DNA of 6,335 bases from Ilumatobacteraceae bacterium (GCA_016650435.1 JAENVT010000305.1:1-6335); one strand, 5' to 3'. Counted from the first letter of the stretch, positions 1 to 5,983 are shown. The notes: a model not told the origin generated them from the letters alone. Translations and numbers: made by a program.

Positions 1-2493
1 AATGGCATCGACATCGCATCGGGTACCAACAATGTGACGATCTCTGACCTCGGTGTCCAGGGTTTCGTGAACGGCGTTTCGCTGGCCGGTGGCACGTACA
101 ACAACCTGACCTTCACCAACGTTGCAGCCATCAGCAACGACTTCCACGGTCTGCTGCTCGGCTCCAACAGCCTCAACAACGCGAGCCTCAACAACGTGAA
201 CGCATCGAACAACGGCCTGCCGGGATCGAATGGGCGCGGCGTGTACTTCACCAACGGCGGCACCAAGACGAACATCTCGATCACCGACGGAACCTTCGAC
301 AACAACAATCTCGTCGGCATCGATGTCAACGATGGCAGCGCCAGCGGCGTCACCATCACTGGCAACGAAGTCATCGGCAACGGTGACTCCGGAATCGGCC
401 TCAACGGTGCCAAGGGCCCTGGTGCAAACCTGGTCGCCGGCAACACCGTCACGAACAACGGTCGCTTCGGTATCGAGATCAAGAACGCAACCGGCAACGG
501 TGCGGCCAGCGGTCCGGGCAGTGTCGTGGTCGACAACAACATCGTCACTCGCACAATCGCGGCCACCGACGCCCGCGACTACGCCGGTATCGCCGTCTTC
601 CGCCGCATCCCGGACCCGCTCGTCAACGCTGACCAGCCGACTGGTGCAGTAGTGAGCGGCAACACCGTTTCCGGTTACCACCGCAAGCCCATCGGCTCGA
701 CGGGCGACGGCTTCGGCATCGTGGTCGAAGGACTTGGCCAGGTTGTCACCGGCAACACCGTTTCCGGCAACGACGTCGACATCCAGATCCAGGCGAACAA
801 CACCACCAACGCCCAGAGCACACCGGGCTTCGACCGCGGCGATGCCTCGGCATCGAGCGCGATGATCAACGGCAACCTGATCCTCACCAGTACGAACTTC
901 GATCTGCGCAATGTGGGTGCACCGATCACCGATGCCACCTGCAACGCCTACGACAATGCAACCGGTCCGGTGGCTTCGAAGGTTGTCGGTGCATTCGTCA
1001 CCGTGCCCTTCTACCTCACGCCTGACATGACCGTGCCATGCGGCGTGCCGACGGGTGTAACCGCAACTGCAGGCAACTCGCAGGCCGTGGTGTCGTGGGT
1101 CGCTCCGGCGGCCAACAGCGGCGCCGGCCTGACCGGCTACCTGGTGACAGCCGGCCCCGGCGGGGCAACCTGCACCACTAATGGCGCACTCACCTGCACG
1201 GTGGTCGGGCTCACCAACGGCACGACGTACACGTTCACCGTGCAAGCAATCAACGGCTCGGGCAGCGGCGCACCGTCCGCCCCGAGCTCGCCGGTCACAC
1301 CGTTCGGGGTGGCGTCGCAAGCTCCTCCCGGAACGCCGGACTTCAACCCGGTCGACCCGCAGCGTGTGTTCGACACCCGGCCGGGGAACAGCCCCAACGC
1401 TCTCCGCACGGTCACCAAGGCCAAGGTCGGCGGAGCCACGGAGCTCGAGGTGCAGATGACCAACCTGCCGGGATTCGTCCCGCTGCTCGGCGTCGGCGCA
1501 GTCTCGCTGAACATCACCGTCACCAATCCCGACGCTTCCGGCTTCGTCACCGCATACCCGTGCGGTACCCGTGAACTCGTCGCCAACGTCAACTACCTCG
1601 GCGGTCAGACGGTCGCCAACGCGGCAATCGTGCCGGTGTCGGCAACCGGCACGGTGTGCTTCTACAGCCTCGTGCCCACCGACATCGTCGTCGACATCAA
1701 CGGCTGGCTCAGCGCTGGCCGCGGCTTCACCGCGGTCACACCGAAGCGCGTGTTCGACACACGGCCGGGCAACAGTCCCGACGCGTTGCGAGTCGTGCCG
1801 AAGACGCCTGTTGTCGGTGGCACGTTCATGACGGTCAACGTCACCGATATCGCGGGCGTGCCGGCCGGTGCCGGCGCGGTGACCTTGAACGTTGGGGTGA
1901 CCAACCCGGTGGCGGGCGGCTTCATCACCGTCTACCCATGCGGAACACGCGACTTCGTTTCCAACGTGAACTACGCAGCCGGCCAGACGGTGTCGAACGC
2001 CGTGATCGCCACGGTTGCGGCAGATGGCAATGTCTGCTTCTTCGCTTCGGCGACCACCGATCTGGTGGTCGACGTCAGCGGCTGGTTCTCGACGACATCC
2101 GACTTCAAGGGAGTCACACCAGCGCGAATGTTCGACACCCGCCCCGGCCAGAGCGCCAACGCGCTCCGCACCTTCGCCAAGGCCAAGATCGGTGGCGCCA
2201 CCATCCTCGAGGTGCAGATGACCGACATCGCCGGCGTGCCCGCCGCTGCGGGTGTCAGCGCAGTGTCGCTGAACGTCGCTGTCGCCAACCCCGATGCCGA
2301 CGGTTTCGTCACCGCCTTCCCATGCGGCGCTCGCAACTTGATCTCCAGCGTCAACTACACCACTGGTGCGACGGTCTCGAACGCTGTCCTCGTGCCGGTG
2401 TCGGCGACCGGAACCGTGTGCTTCTTCAGCATGGTGCCCACCGACATCGTCGTCGATCTCAACGGTTGGTTCAGCACGGCCGCGACCGTCTAG
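1..2493 (+). CDS. Secreted beta-helix / FnIII / triple-repeat surface protein, 5' end missing
   Basis: The frame is open from base 1, so the gene begins upstream; a GTG at 34 is an internal Val, not a convincing start. The visible 830 codons divide into three parts. Codons 1 to about 345 are Asn/Gly-rich rungs such as 'ITGNEVIGNGDSGIGLNG' and 'VVTGNTVSGNDVDIQIQ', typical of right-handed parallel beta-helix (PbH1/NosD-like) folds. Codons about 350-435 are a fibronectin type III domain ('PTGVTATAGNSQAVVSW', 'GLTNGTTYTFTVQAIN') with an extra Cys pair. Codons 448-830 are three copies of a domain starting near 'FDTRPG' and ending near 'VVDINGW', each with two Cys that could form a disulfide. No LPXTG motif or membrane segment closes the protein. 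By family this is probably an exported, cell-surface or matrix protein that binds or cleaves polysaccharide or mediates adhesion; the signal peptide would lie outside the window. No catalytic residues can be named, and the exact function is unknown. Confidence 0.85.
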   Translation, partial: NGIDIASGTNNVTISDLGVQGFVNGVSLAGGTYNNLTFTNVAAISNDFHGLLLGSNSLNNASLNNVNASNNGLPGSNGRGVYFTNGGTKTNISITDGTFDNNNLVGIDVNDGSASGVTITGNEVIGNGDSGIGLNGAKGPGANLVAGNTVTNNGRFGIEIKNATGNGAASGPGSVVVDNNIVTRTIAATDARDYAGIAVFRRIPDPLVNADQPTGAVVSGNTVSGYHRKPIGSTGDGFGIVVEGLGQVVTGNTVSGNDVDIQIQANNTTNAQSTPGFDRGDASASSAMINGNLILTSTNFDLRNVGAPITDATCNAYDNATGPVASKVVGAFVTVPFYLTPDMTVPCGVPTGVTATAGNSQAVVSWVAPAANSGAGLTGYLVTAGPGGATCTTNGALTCTVVGLTNGTTYTFTVQAINGSGSGAPSAPSSPVTPFGVASQAPPGTPDFNPVDPQRVFDTRPGNSPNALRTVTKAKVGGATELEVQMTNLPGFVPLLGVGAVSLNITVTNPDASGFVTAYPCGTRELVANVNYLGGQTVANAAIVPVSATGTVCFYSLVPTDIVVDINGWLSAGRGFTAVTPKRVFDTRPGNSPDALRVVPKTPVVGGTFMTVNVTDIAGVPAGAGAVTLNVGVTNPVAGGFITVYPCGTRDFVSNVNYAAGQTVSNAVIATVAADGNVCFFASATTDLVVDVSGWFSTTSDFKGVTPARMFDTRPGQSANALRTFAKAKIGGATILEVQMTDIAGVPAAAGVSAVSLNVAVANPDADGFVTAFPCGARNLISSVNYTTGATVSNAVLVPVSATGTVCFFSMVPTDIVVDLNGWFSTAATV
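1342..2490 (+). repeat. Three tandem copies of an extracellular domain of about 127 residues
   Basis: The copies begin at 1342, 1726 and 2104, so periods are 384 and 378 bases. Each protein copy runs: 'RVFDTRPGNSPNALR', a 'VGGAT..EVQMT' strand, 'GVGAVSLNITVTNP', 'GFVTAYPCGTRE', 'NVNYLGGQTVANAAI', 'GTVCFYS', 'TDIVVDINGW'. Copy 2 deviates most (for example 'AADGNVCFFASATTD'). Copies 1 and 3 share a 23-base identity at 1672-1694 and 2434-2456. The domain occurs at the C-termini of many secreted Acidimicrobiia proteins as I recall them. Its alternating hydrophobic pattern suggests a beta-sandwich, but the function is not known to me. Confidence 0.85.
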
Positions 2494-2504
2494 TCGTATT
2501 GATA

Positions 2505-2540
2505 GGCGGGCTTCAGTTGCACTTGTAGCTGAGGCTCGCC
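2505..2540 (+). terminator. Hairpin after the surface-protein gene, probable terminator
   Basis: GGCGGGCTTCAG (2505-2516) pairs with CTGAGGCTCGCC (2529-2540) over all 12 positions in RNA, with two G-U wobbles and a 12-base loop. It starts 12 bases after the TAG stop at 2491-2493. No T-run follows, which is common for actinobacterial terminators. It separates the surface-protein transcript from the promoter at 2553. Confidence 0.65.
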
Positions 2541-2552
2541 GGCCATCCATCG

Positions 2553-2575
2553 TTGTCATACCCCCGGCGTACGGT
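2553..2575 (+). promoter_or_regulatory. Candidate PafBC-type (LexA-independent) DNA-damage promoter
   Basis: TTGTCATAC (2553-2561), then exactly 8 bases, then TACGGT (2570-2575). The known consensus for the RecA/LexA-independent damage promoter of mycobacteria and other actinobacteria is TTGTCRGTG-N8-TANNNT. The TTGTCA core, the N8 spacer and the -10 hexamer match; the last three bases (TAC for GTG) do not. Transcription would start near 2582, placing the TTGTCA block around -26, where PafBC-dependent promoters carry their activator element. The downstream gene is the AAA+ ATPase at 2653. Called from motif match only. Confidence 0.5.
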
Positions 2576-2581
2576 GCACTC

Positions 2582-2605
2582 GTGACCAAGAACCGTTCGC
2601 TGTAG
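2582..2605 (+). other. Possible 7-codon leaderless upstream ORF
   Basis: GTG ACC AAG AAC CGT TCG CTG TAG would encode MTKNRSL. The GTG lies 6 bases after the TACGGT -10 hexamer, the placement expected for a leaderless start in actinobacteria. The stop codon falls inside the first TGTAGAC repeat. It is out of frame with the ATPase gene. It could be a regulatory leader peptide or chance; there is no protein evidence for it. Confidence 0.2.
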
Positions 2606-2654
2606 ACGTGTGTAGACATTTGTAGACTTTGAGATCTGTGTAGACTTTTGAGAT
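2601..2654 (+). repeat. Four TGTAGAC direct repeats before and over the ATPase start codon
   Basis: TGTAGAC occurs at 2601, 2611, 2621 and 2639. The first three are spaced at exactly 10 bp, about one helical turn, so they present the same DNA face. The last two extend into longer repeats, TGTAGACTTTGAGAT (2621-2635) and TGTAGACTTTTGAGAT (2639-2654), the second containing the first two bases of the ATG at 2653. Direct orientation, helical phasing and overlap with the promoter suggest an operator for a multimeric regulator or an iteron-like binding array. The binding protein is unknown; the ATPase product, which has a winged helix, is one candidate. Confidence 0.8.
2641..2654 (+). promoter_or_regulatory. 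-10 hexamer placed for a leaderless ATPase transcript
   Basis: TAGACT (2641-2646) fits TANNNT and is followed by 6 bases and then ATG at 2653, the classic actinobacterial leaderless arrangement. No Shine-Dalgarno sequence precedes the ATG, which agrees with leaderless initiation. The -35 region is weak (TTTGTA, 2619-2624). The hexamer is part of the fourth TGTAGAC repeat, so a protein on the array would compete with RNA polymerase. Confidence 0.5.
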
Positions 2655-3822
2655 GCGTGGGAACCCATTTACACCTGGATTTGGGTCGAGCCCGCTGGTG
2701 TTGGCCGGGCGCGACGACATCCTCGACGAGTTCCGCGTCGCCTTGGAAGAGCCTGGTCGCGAGTCGGGTTCGATCCTGCTGATTGCCGGGCGAGGCTCGG
2801 GCAAGACGGTGTTGCTGAACCGTCTGCAAGGCGTTGCCGGAGAGTACGGATGGCTGTGGGTGCAAGAGGACGGCCGCCGCGGGTTGGTCGAGCGGGTGAC
2901 GGCACAGCTCGAGCAGCTGTCGGCGCAACTCGATCCTCCTCCCAAGCGGCGACTGAACCGCGTCGACATCTCGGCAGTCGGTGGCGTTGGTTGGGAAACA
3001 GTCGCTGGCGCCGAGCCGCCACGATCGTTGCGCGCTGCATGGGAACGCACCCTCGATCGGCTCGCGGCGACGGTCCCTCGGAACGCTCCCGCGCAGGGTG
3101 TTTTGGTGACCGTCGACGAGATCCACCACGCCGACATCGAGGAGATGAACGAGCTCGGGCAGGCGTTCCAACATCTGCTGCGCGCCGAGCGTCCGGTCGC
3201 GTTCGCAGGCGCAGGACTGCCGGGCCCGGCGATGGAACGGCTGCTGACTTCCGAGGGTGCGCCAACATTCTTGCTGCGCTCGTGGCAACCGCACGAGGAT
3301 CTCGCCCAACTGCCCGACACCGAGGTCGTCGCCGGGTTACAAGGCACGGCAGCACTCGGCGGGAAGCGCTTCGACGACGAAGCGTTGCGACTGGCGGTCG
3401 AGGCGATCGCCGGCTTCCCCTACATGTTGCAACTGCTCGGGCAAGAGGCATGGCGCGCCGCAGGGACGTTGAAAGTGATTCGCGCCGCTCACGTTCAGCA
3501 GGCAGTGCCGATCGCCCATCGCCGGCTAGGCCAGAACATCGTCGCCGTCGAGTTGCGCGGGCTCAGCGGGCAGGATCTGCAGTTCCTCCTCGCGATGGCG
3601 CAGGACCCTGCGAGCCAGCCGTCGCACTTCGCCGACATTCGCGACCGCATGGGCGTCGACAAGTCGTATGCCAGCCGCTATCGCGATCGGCTGCTGCGCA
3701 AGCACGTCATCCGTTCGGTCGGCTACGGACTGGTCGAGTTCAACGGTCCTGGCATGCGCGAGTTCCTGCGCGAACACTCGTCACGAGCATCGTTGGGATC
3801 CGGCACGCCTACGGGAGTCTGA
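2653..3822 (+). CDS. AAA+ ATPase with C-terminal winged helix
   Basis: A 389-residue protein. The N-terminus 'NPFTPGFGSSPLVLAGRDD' is the typical opening of an actinobacterial ATP-binding family related to Orc1/Cdc6-like and AAA_16 ATPases, so the ATG at 2653 is well supported; an in-frame TAG at 2641 excludes a longer start. Walker A is GRGSGKT at residues 46-52 and Walker B is LVTVDE at 151-156, continuing as DEIHHAD. A strand around 'PVAFAGAGLP' (181-190) sits where sensor 1 is expected. Residues about 314-385 ('LSGQDLQFLLAMAQ' to 'GMREFLREH') form a probable winged helix-turn-helix, as in Orc/Cdc6-type and STAND-type ATPases, suggesting DNA binding. No membrane segment is apparent. The gene stands alone between a hairpin and a convergent operon, under a candidate damage promoter and repeat array. 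ATPase assignment is firm; the cellular role (DNA repair, replication control, regulation or defence) is open. Confidence 0.92.
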   Translation: MRGNPFTPGFGSSPLVLAGRDDILDEFRVALEEPGRESGSILLIAGRGSGKTVLLNRLQGVAGEYGWLWVQEDGRRGLVERVTAQLEQLSAQLDPPPKRRLNRVDISAVGGVGWETVAGAEPPRSLRAAWERTLDRLAATVPRNAPAQGVLVTVDEIHHADIEEMNELGQAFQHLLRAERPVAFAGAGLPGPAMERLLTSEGAPTFLLRSWQPHEDLAQLPDTEVVAGLQGTAALGGKRFDDEALRLAVEAIAGFPYMLQLLGQEAWRAAGTLKVIRAAHVQQAVPIAHRRLGQNIVAVELRGLSGQDLQFLLAMAQDPASQPSHFADIRDRMGVDKSYASRYRDRLLRKHVIRSVGYGLVEFNGPGMREFLREHSSRASLGSGTPTGV

Positions 3823-3839
3823 GCTGGCGACGCCGCCGG

Positions 3840-4499
3840 TCATGTTCCCCAGAACGGATCGACCAGCCCGACGCTGCGGAAGTAGTCCTTCGAACTGACG
3901 GGGTCGCGTCGCACGTACCCACGTTCCAGCCGACCTTCGTACCAGCGGCTGGCGAAGTGCCACAACGTGTCGATGTCCATCACGTAGCCACGCCTGTTGC
4001 CGGTGCTCTCCAGCCACGCGGCGATGCAGTCCTCGCTGCAAAACAATCGTTGGTTGCCGCACGTGTGCACGACGTCGTCCCACACATGCGCGGCCGGCAC
4101 CAGGAAGTGGGCGAGCCAGTCGCTCGTTGGCGGCCGCTCGCGATTCACGACCCACGCCTGCGGTCGACCACAGCCGGGGCATTGCGTCGCCACCAACACG
4201 TCAGGTTCTTCGGTGAGCAGGTGGGGGAGCGCGAACGAGTCCCAGCAGCACCCGCCCCACCACAATGTCTCGCGCCCCATCACCGAGAAGCCGAGGTTGA
4301 TCGACGCGAACGGATGAGCCATCACGATCTCGCCGTTGGCGTCGAGGGCGACGTGTCTCGCTGTCGCTAGTTCGGCGATTCCGTCGGTGACTTCCTGCTC
4401 GGTCGCATTGAGCATCGTCGCCATCTCTTCGTGGGTCGTCACCCGGCCGAGCCGACGGAAGTTGTCGTAGATCAGTAGCCGGAGATCCTCGACGTCCAT
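3840..4499 (-). CDS. MerB-like (alkylmercury lyase family) protein
   Basis: A 219-residue protein from ATG at 4499. AAAGGA on the minus strand (4507-4512) lies 7 bases upstream, which favours this start over the GTGs at 4502 and 4541. Residues about 5-60 resemble the winged-helix N-domain of organomercurial lyase ('VTTHEEMATMLNATEQEV'). The core 'GGCCWDSFALPHLL' places Cys84 and Asp87 at the spacing of MerB Cys96/Asp99, and 'HTCGNQRLFCSEDC' places Cys147 at MerB Cys159; these residues in MerB cleave the carbon-mercury bond. Cys107 corresponds to MerB Cys117. The CxxC at 107/110 and CxxxC at 154/158 add Cys pairs that might bind zinc. The C-terminal 'GLVDPFW' is typical of actinobacterial family members. 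No merA, merR, merP or merT gene is next to it, so mercury resistance is not implied by context. It is translationally coupled to the upstream gene (TGATG) and convergent with the ATPase gene, 17 bases away. Confidence 0.85.
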   Translation of the reverse strand: MDVEDLRLLIYDNFRRLGRVTTHEEMATMLNATEQEVTDGIAELATARHVALDANGEIVMAHPFASINLGFSVMGRETLWWGGCCWDSFALPHLLTEEPDVLVATQCPGCGRPQAWVVNRERPPTSDWLAHFLVPAAHVWDDVVHTCGNQRLFCSEDCIAAWLESTGNRRGYVMDIDTLWHFASRWYEGRLERGYVRRDPVSSKDYFRSVGLVDPFWGT

Positions 4500-5113
4500 C
4501 ACGAAGTCCTTTCGGTCGGCCGAGTGCTCGCCCAGGACCACTCATCGTAGATCCGCACCAACGTCGAGTGCGGCCGGCAGACGTGTTTGGGGACGTTGTC
4601 GATGCCCCGTGCGGCGGCTTCTCGGGTAATTCCTTGCGCCCACGCGCGCGCCTTGCGGAGGTGGTTGGCATATCCGTCTCGGTGGGATCCTTGGCCGCCC
4701 GCCTTGGCGATCGCCACGTCCCACGGGCAGGCGGTCTGCGGCCGCAACACCCACAGCAACTTTGAGGATGCCGTCGGTGCAAGGGATCGCACAGTGCCGA
4801 CGTTGTTGATCCCCGCCGGCATATCGATGAGCTCTTCGTATGCGTTCGCGTACGCATCGAGTTGTCGGTCATCGAGGTCGGTGAGCGGGACGTCTTTGAG
4901 CCGCCGGCGATACCTCTTCCACCACACATCGAGCGAAGGCACCAACAGGTCGACGCCATCGCGTGGATAGGGGATCCGACAGTTCCATGAGTTCAGCCAC
5001 ACCCGCAGCTCGACGACATGGTCGGACTTGCTCGGATCCGGCGAGCCGGCAGTTGCGTTGAGGAGCCGCTCGACCGACTTGTCGGCGCCATCCATGGGCG
5101 ATCCCGCGATCAC
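4499..5113 (-). CDS. Unrecognised protein of about 200 residues, coupled to the MerB-like gene
   Basis: The protein is 204 residues from GTG at 5113, or 198 from ATG at 5095. Neither start has a strong ribosome site; GGGA lies 6 bases before the ATG, so 5095 is plausible. The protein is mostly helical and soluble, with no signal peptide or membrane segment. Landmarks are a Trp/Arg-rich stretch 'LDVWWKRYRRRLKDVPL' near residues 61-77, and 'ASKLLWVLRPQTACPWDVAI' near 115-134 followed by 'GYANHLRKARAWAQGI'. The second resembles the 'SKxLHFxNPxLFPIWD' signature I recall from several uncharacterised bacterial families, some linked to nucleic-acid metabolism; this is a loose resemblance and gives no function. 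Its TGA overlaps the ATG of the MerB-like gene by one base, so the two are almost certainly one operon and may act in one process. Expression would start in the divergent region 5114-5214. Confidence 0.75.
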   Translation of the reverse strand: MIAGSPMDGADKSVERLLNATAGSPDPSKSDHVVELRVWLNSWNCRIPYPRDGVDLLVPSLDVWWKRYRRRLKDVPLTDLDDRQLDAYANAYEELIDMPAGINNVGTVRSLAPTASSKLLWVLRPQTACPWDVAIAKAGGQGSHRDGYANHLRKARAWAQGITREAAARGIDNVPKHVCRPHSTLVRIYDEWSWASTRPTERTS

Positions 5114-5214
5114 GTTGGCAAGAGCATCGAGTTAAGGCCCCACGTCCACATCCAACACCTTACGGAACGGTGCCGCTCGGTACGCTCGGCCGGACGTCGA
5201 CGAAGGAGTGTCAC
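5114..5214. promoter_or_regulatory. Divergent promoter region between the minus operon and the nitroreductase gene
   Basis: On the plus strand TACGCT (5181-5186) fits a -10 hexamer, with a poor -35 match near 5160. On the minus strand TAAGGT (5162-5157) fits a -10 hexamer for the operon. The two candidates lie about 20 bp apart, so the promoters may be mutually exclusive or share a regulator. A short direct repeat, GCTCGG at 5175-5180 and 5184-5189, brackets the plus -10. The ribosome site AAGGAG (5203-5208) is 6 bases before the ATG at 5215 and decides that start. No known operator is recognised. Confidence 0.6.
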
Positions 5215-5862
5215 ATGTCTCTGCTCGAACTTGGTCCCGACGAGTTGTTGTCCACCACACGGGCCGTGCGCAAACGGCTCGACTTCACCAAGCCGGTGTC
5301 CGACGACCTCGTGCGCGAGTGCGTCGCATTGGCGTTGCAGGCACCGTCGGGGGGCAACGTGATCGCCATGCGCTTTGTGGTGGTGCGCGACCGAGCGATG
5401 GTCGCGGCGATCGCCGACGTGTACGCGCAATGTTGGGACATGTACCAGGCCTCACCGGGTTTCGCCGGCAAGGTCAAGCGCGAGACCGACGAGTTGCAGG
5501 CGCAGCAGAGCCGTGTCGCCGACTCGGCCACGTATCTGTCGCAGCACATGGCCGAATCACCGGCGTTGGTGCTGGGTTGCACCAGGTCGCGTCTCGAAGA
5601 TGTGCCGGCTGCGCAGGCCGCGTCGTCGCTCGCCAACATCCTCCCGGCGATGTGGAGCTTCATGCTCGCAGCACGCGCCCGAGGCCTCGGCACGACGTGG
5701 ACCACGATCCACCTGGCGATGGAAGAAGCCGTCGCCGACATCGTCAACATCCCCTTCGACACGATGCAACAGGTCTGCCTCTCGCCCTTGGCGTTCACGA
5801 AGGGAACCGACTTCAAGCCCGCGGTTCGCCCCGATCCCGACACGGTGATCGACTGGCGCTGA
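5215..5862 (+). CDS. FMN-dependent nitroreductase-family protein
   Basis: A 215-residue protein starting at ATG 5215 behind AAGGAG at 6 bases; an upstream in-frame ATG at 5170 would add 15 residues without a ribosome site and is not preferred. The FMN-binding pattern of the family is visible: 'TTRAVRKRL' (residues 14-22) binds the flavin phosphate, 'APSGGN' (43-48) with Ser45 and Asn48 contacts the flavin ring, and 'SFMLAARARGLGTTWT' (148-163) is the second flavin-contacting helix and loop. 'SPLAFTKGTDFKPAVR' (190-205) matches the usual C-terminal segment. Length is normal for the group. Family members are homodimers that transfer electrons from NAD(P)H to nitroaromatics, quinones, enones or halogenated phenols; the substrate cannot be read from sequence. 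Some related actinobacterial enzymes are assigned to F420 use, but this one looks FMN-type. It diverges from the MerB-like operon, which hints at xenobiotic or redox chemistry only weakly. Confidence 0.93.
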   Translation: MSLLELGPDELLSTTRAVRKRLDFTKPVSDDLVRECVALALQAPSGGNVIAMRFVVVRDRAMVAAIADVYAQCWDMYQASPGFAGKVKRETDELQAQQSRVADSATYLSQHMAESPALVLGCTRSRLEDVPAAQAASSLANILPAMWSFMLAARARGLGTTWTTIHLAMEEAVADIVNIPFDTMQQVCLSPLAFTKGTDFKPAVRPDPDTVIDWR

Positions 5863-5875
5863 GGCCGTTTCTGCG

Positions 5876-5927
5876 ACACATGTGAGTCGGATGTCGCGCC
5901 GAGTTGAACATCGGACACACATGTGAG
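5876..5927. repeat. Paired ACACATGTGAG repeats with CACATGTG palindromes
   Basis: ACACATGTGAG occurs at 5876-5886 and 5917-5927, 41 bp apart (about four helical turns). Each contains the palindrome CACATGTG. The intervening DNA holds further dyads: GCGACA (5873-5878) with TGTCGC (5892-5897), and GTCGGATGT with ACATCGGAC around 5887-5916, broken by a G-G mismatch. This could be a transcript end for the nitroreductase gene, a paired operator, or a copy of a dispersed intergenic repeat. A T-tract terminator is absent. Confidence 0.6.
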
Positions 5928-5969
5928 CGCGGGTCGGAAAGTTCTTTGAAATATCTTTGATTGAGGTTG

Positions 5970-5983
5970 CGAACACTTGTTCG
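5970..5983. promoter_or_regulatory. LexA-binding SOS box before the DUF222 gene
   Basis: CGAAC (5970-5974), ACTT, GTTCG (5979-5983) is a perfect match to the actinobacterial SOS box core CGAAC-N4-GTTCG, with the preferred A following. It lies 19 bases before the ATG at 6003, in position to block transcription. Possible promoter elements are TTGCGA (5967-5972) and TAGCTG (5990-5995) with a 17-base spacer, so LexA would sit between them. An AT-richer stretch (about 5938-5963) lies just upstream. In mycobacteria, 13E12/DUF222 genes are known LexA-regulated genes, which supports the call. Confidence 0.85.

Noticed and set aside
34..36. GTG at 34 as the start of the surface-protein gene
   Set aside because: The frame is open and codes for the same beta-helix style residues from base 1, and no ribosome site or signal peptide follows the GTG.
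1656..2528. A 290-codon plus-strand open frame inside the repeat domains
   Set aside because: It is the +2 shadow of the surface-protein gene, rich in Arg and His, with periodicity that only mirrors the underlying repeats.
2591..2600. GAACCGTTC as a second SOS box before the ATPase gene
   Set aside because: The half-sites are separated by one base, not four, so LexA would not bind it as a standard SOS box.
2601..2654. TGTAGAC array as a CRISPR or as plasmid origin iterons
   Set aside because: Repeat units are 7 bases with spacers of 3 to 11, far too short for CRISPR. No plasmid replication gene or DnaA box is present, so an origin is not supported.
3823..3839. Possible bidirectional terminator between the convergent genes
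   Set aside because: Only a GGCG/CGCC-scale stem can be drawn in 17 bases, with no T-tract on either strand; too weak to call.
2850..4370. A 506-codon plus-strand open frame
   Set aside because: It crosses the convergent ends of the ATPase and MerB-like genes in the wrong frame. Its Arg/Ala-rich translation has no domain features and is a typical high-GC shadow.
3840..4499. Mercury-resistance (mer) operon
   Set aside because: Only a MerB-like gene is present; no reductase, transporter or MerR-type regulator is in the window.
4201..4959. A 252-codon minus-strand open frame
   Set aside because: It overlaps both operon genes in another frame. The translation is Arg/Ser/Thr-rich with no recognisable motif, whereas the operon genes have a start overlap and, for the MerB-like gene, a family match.
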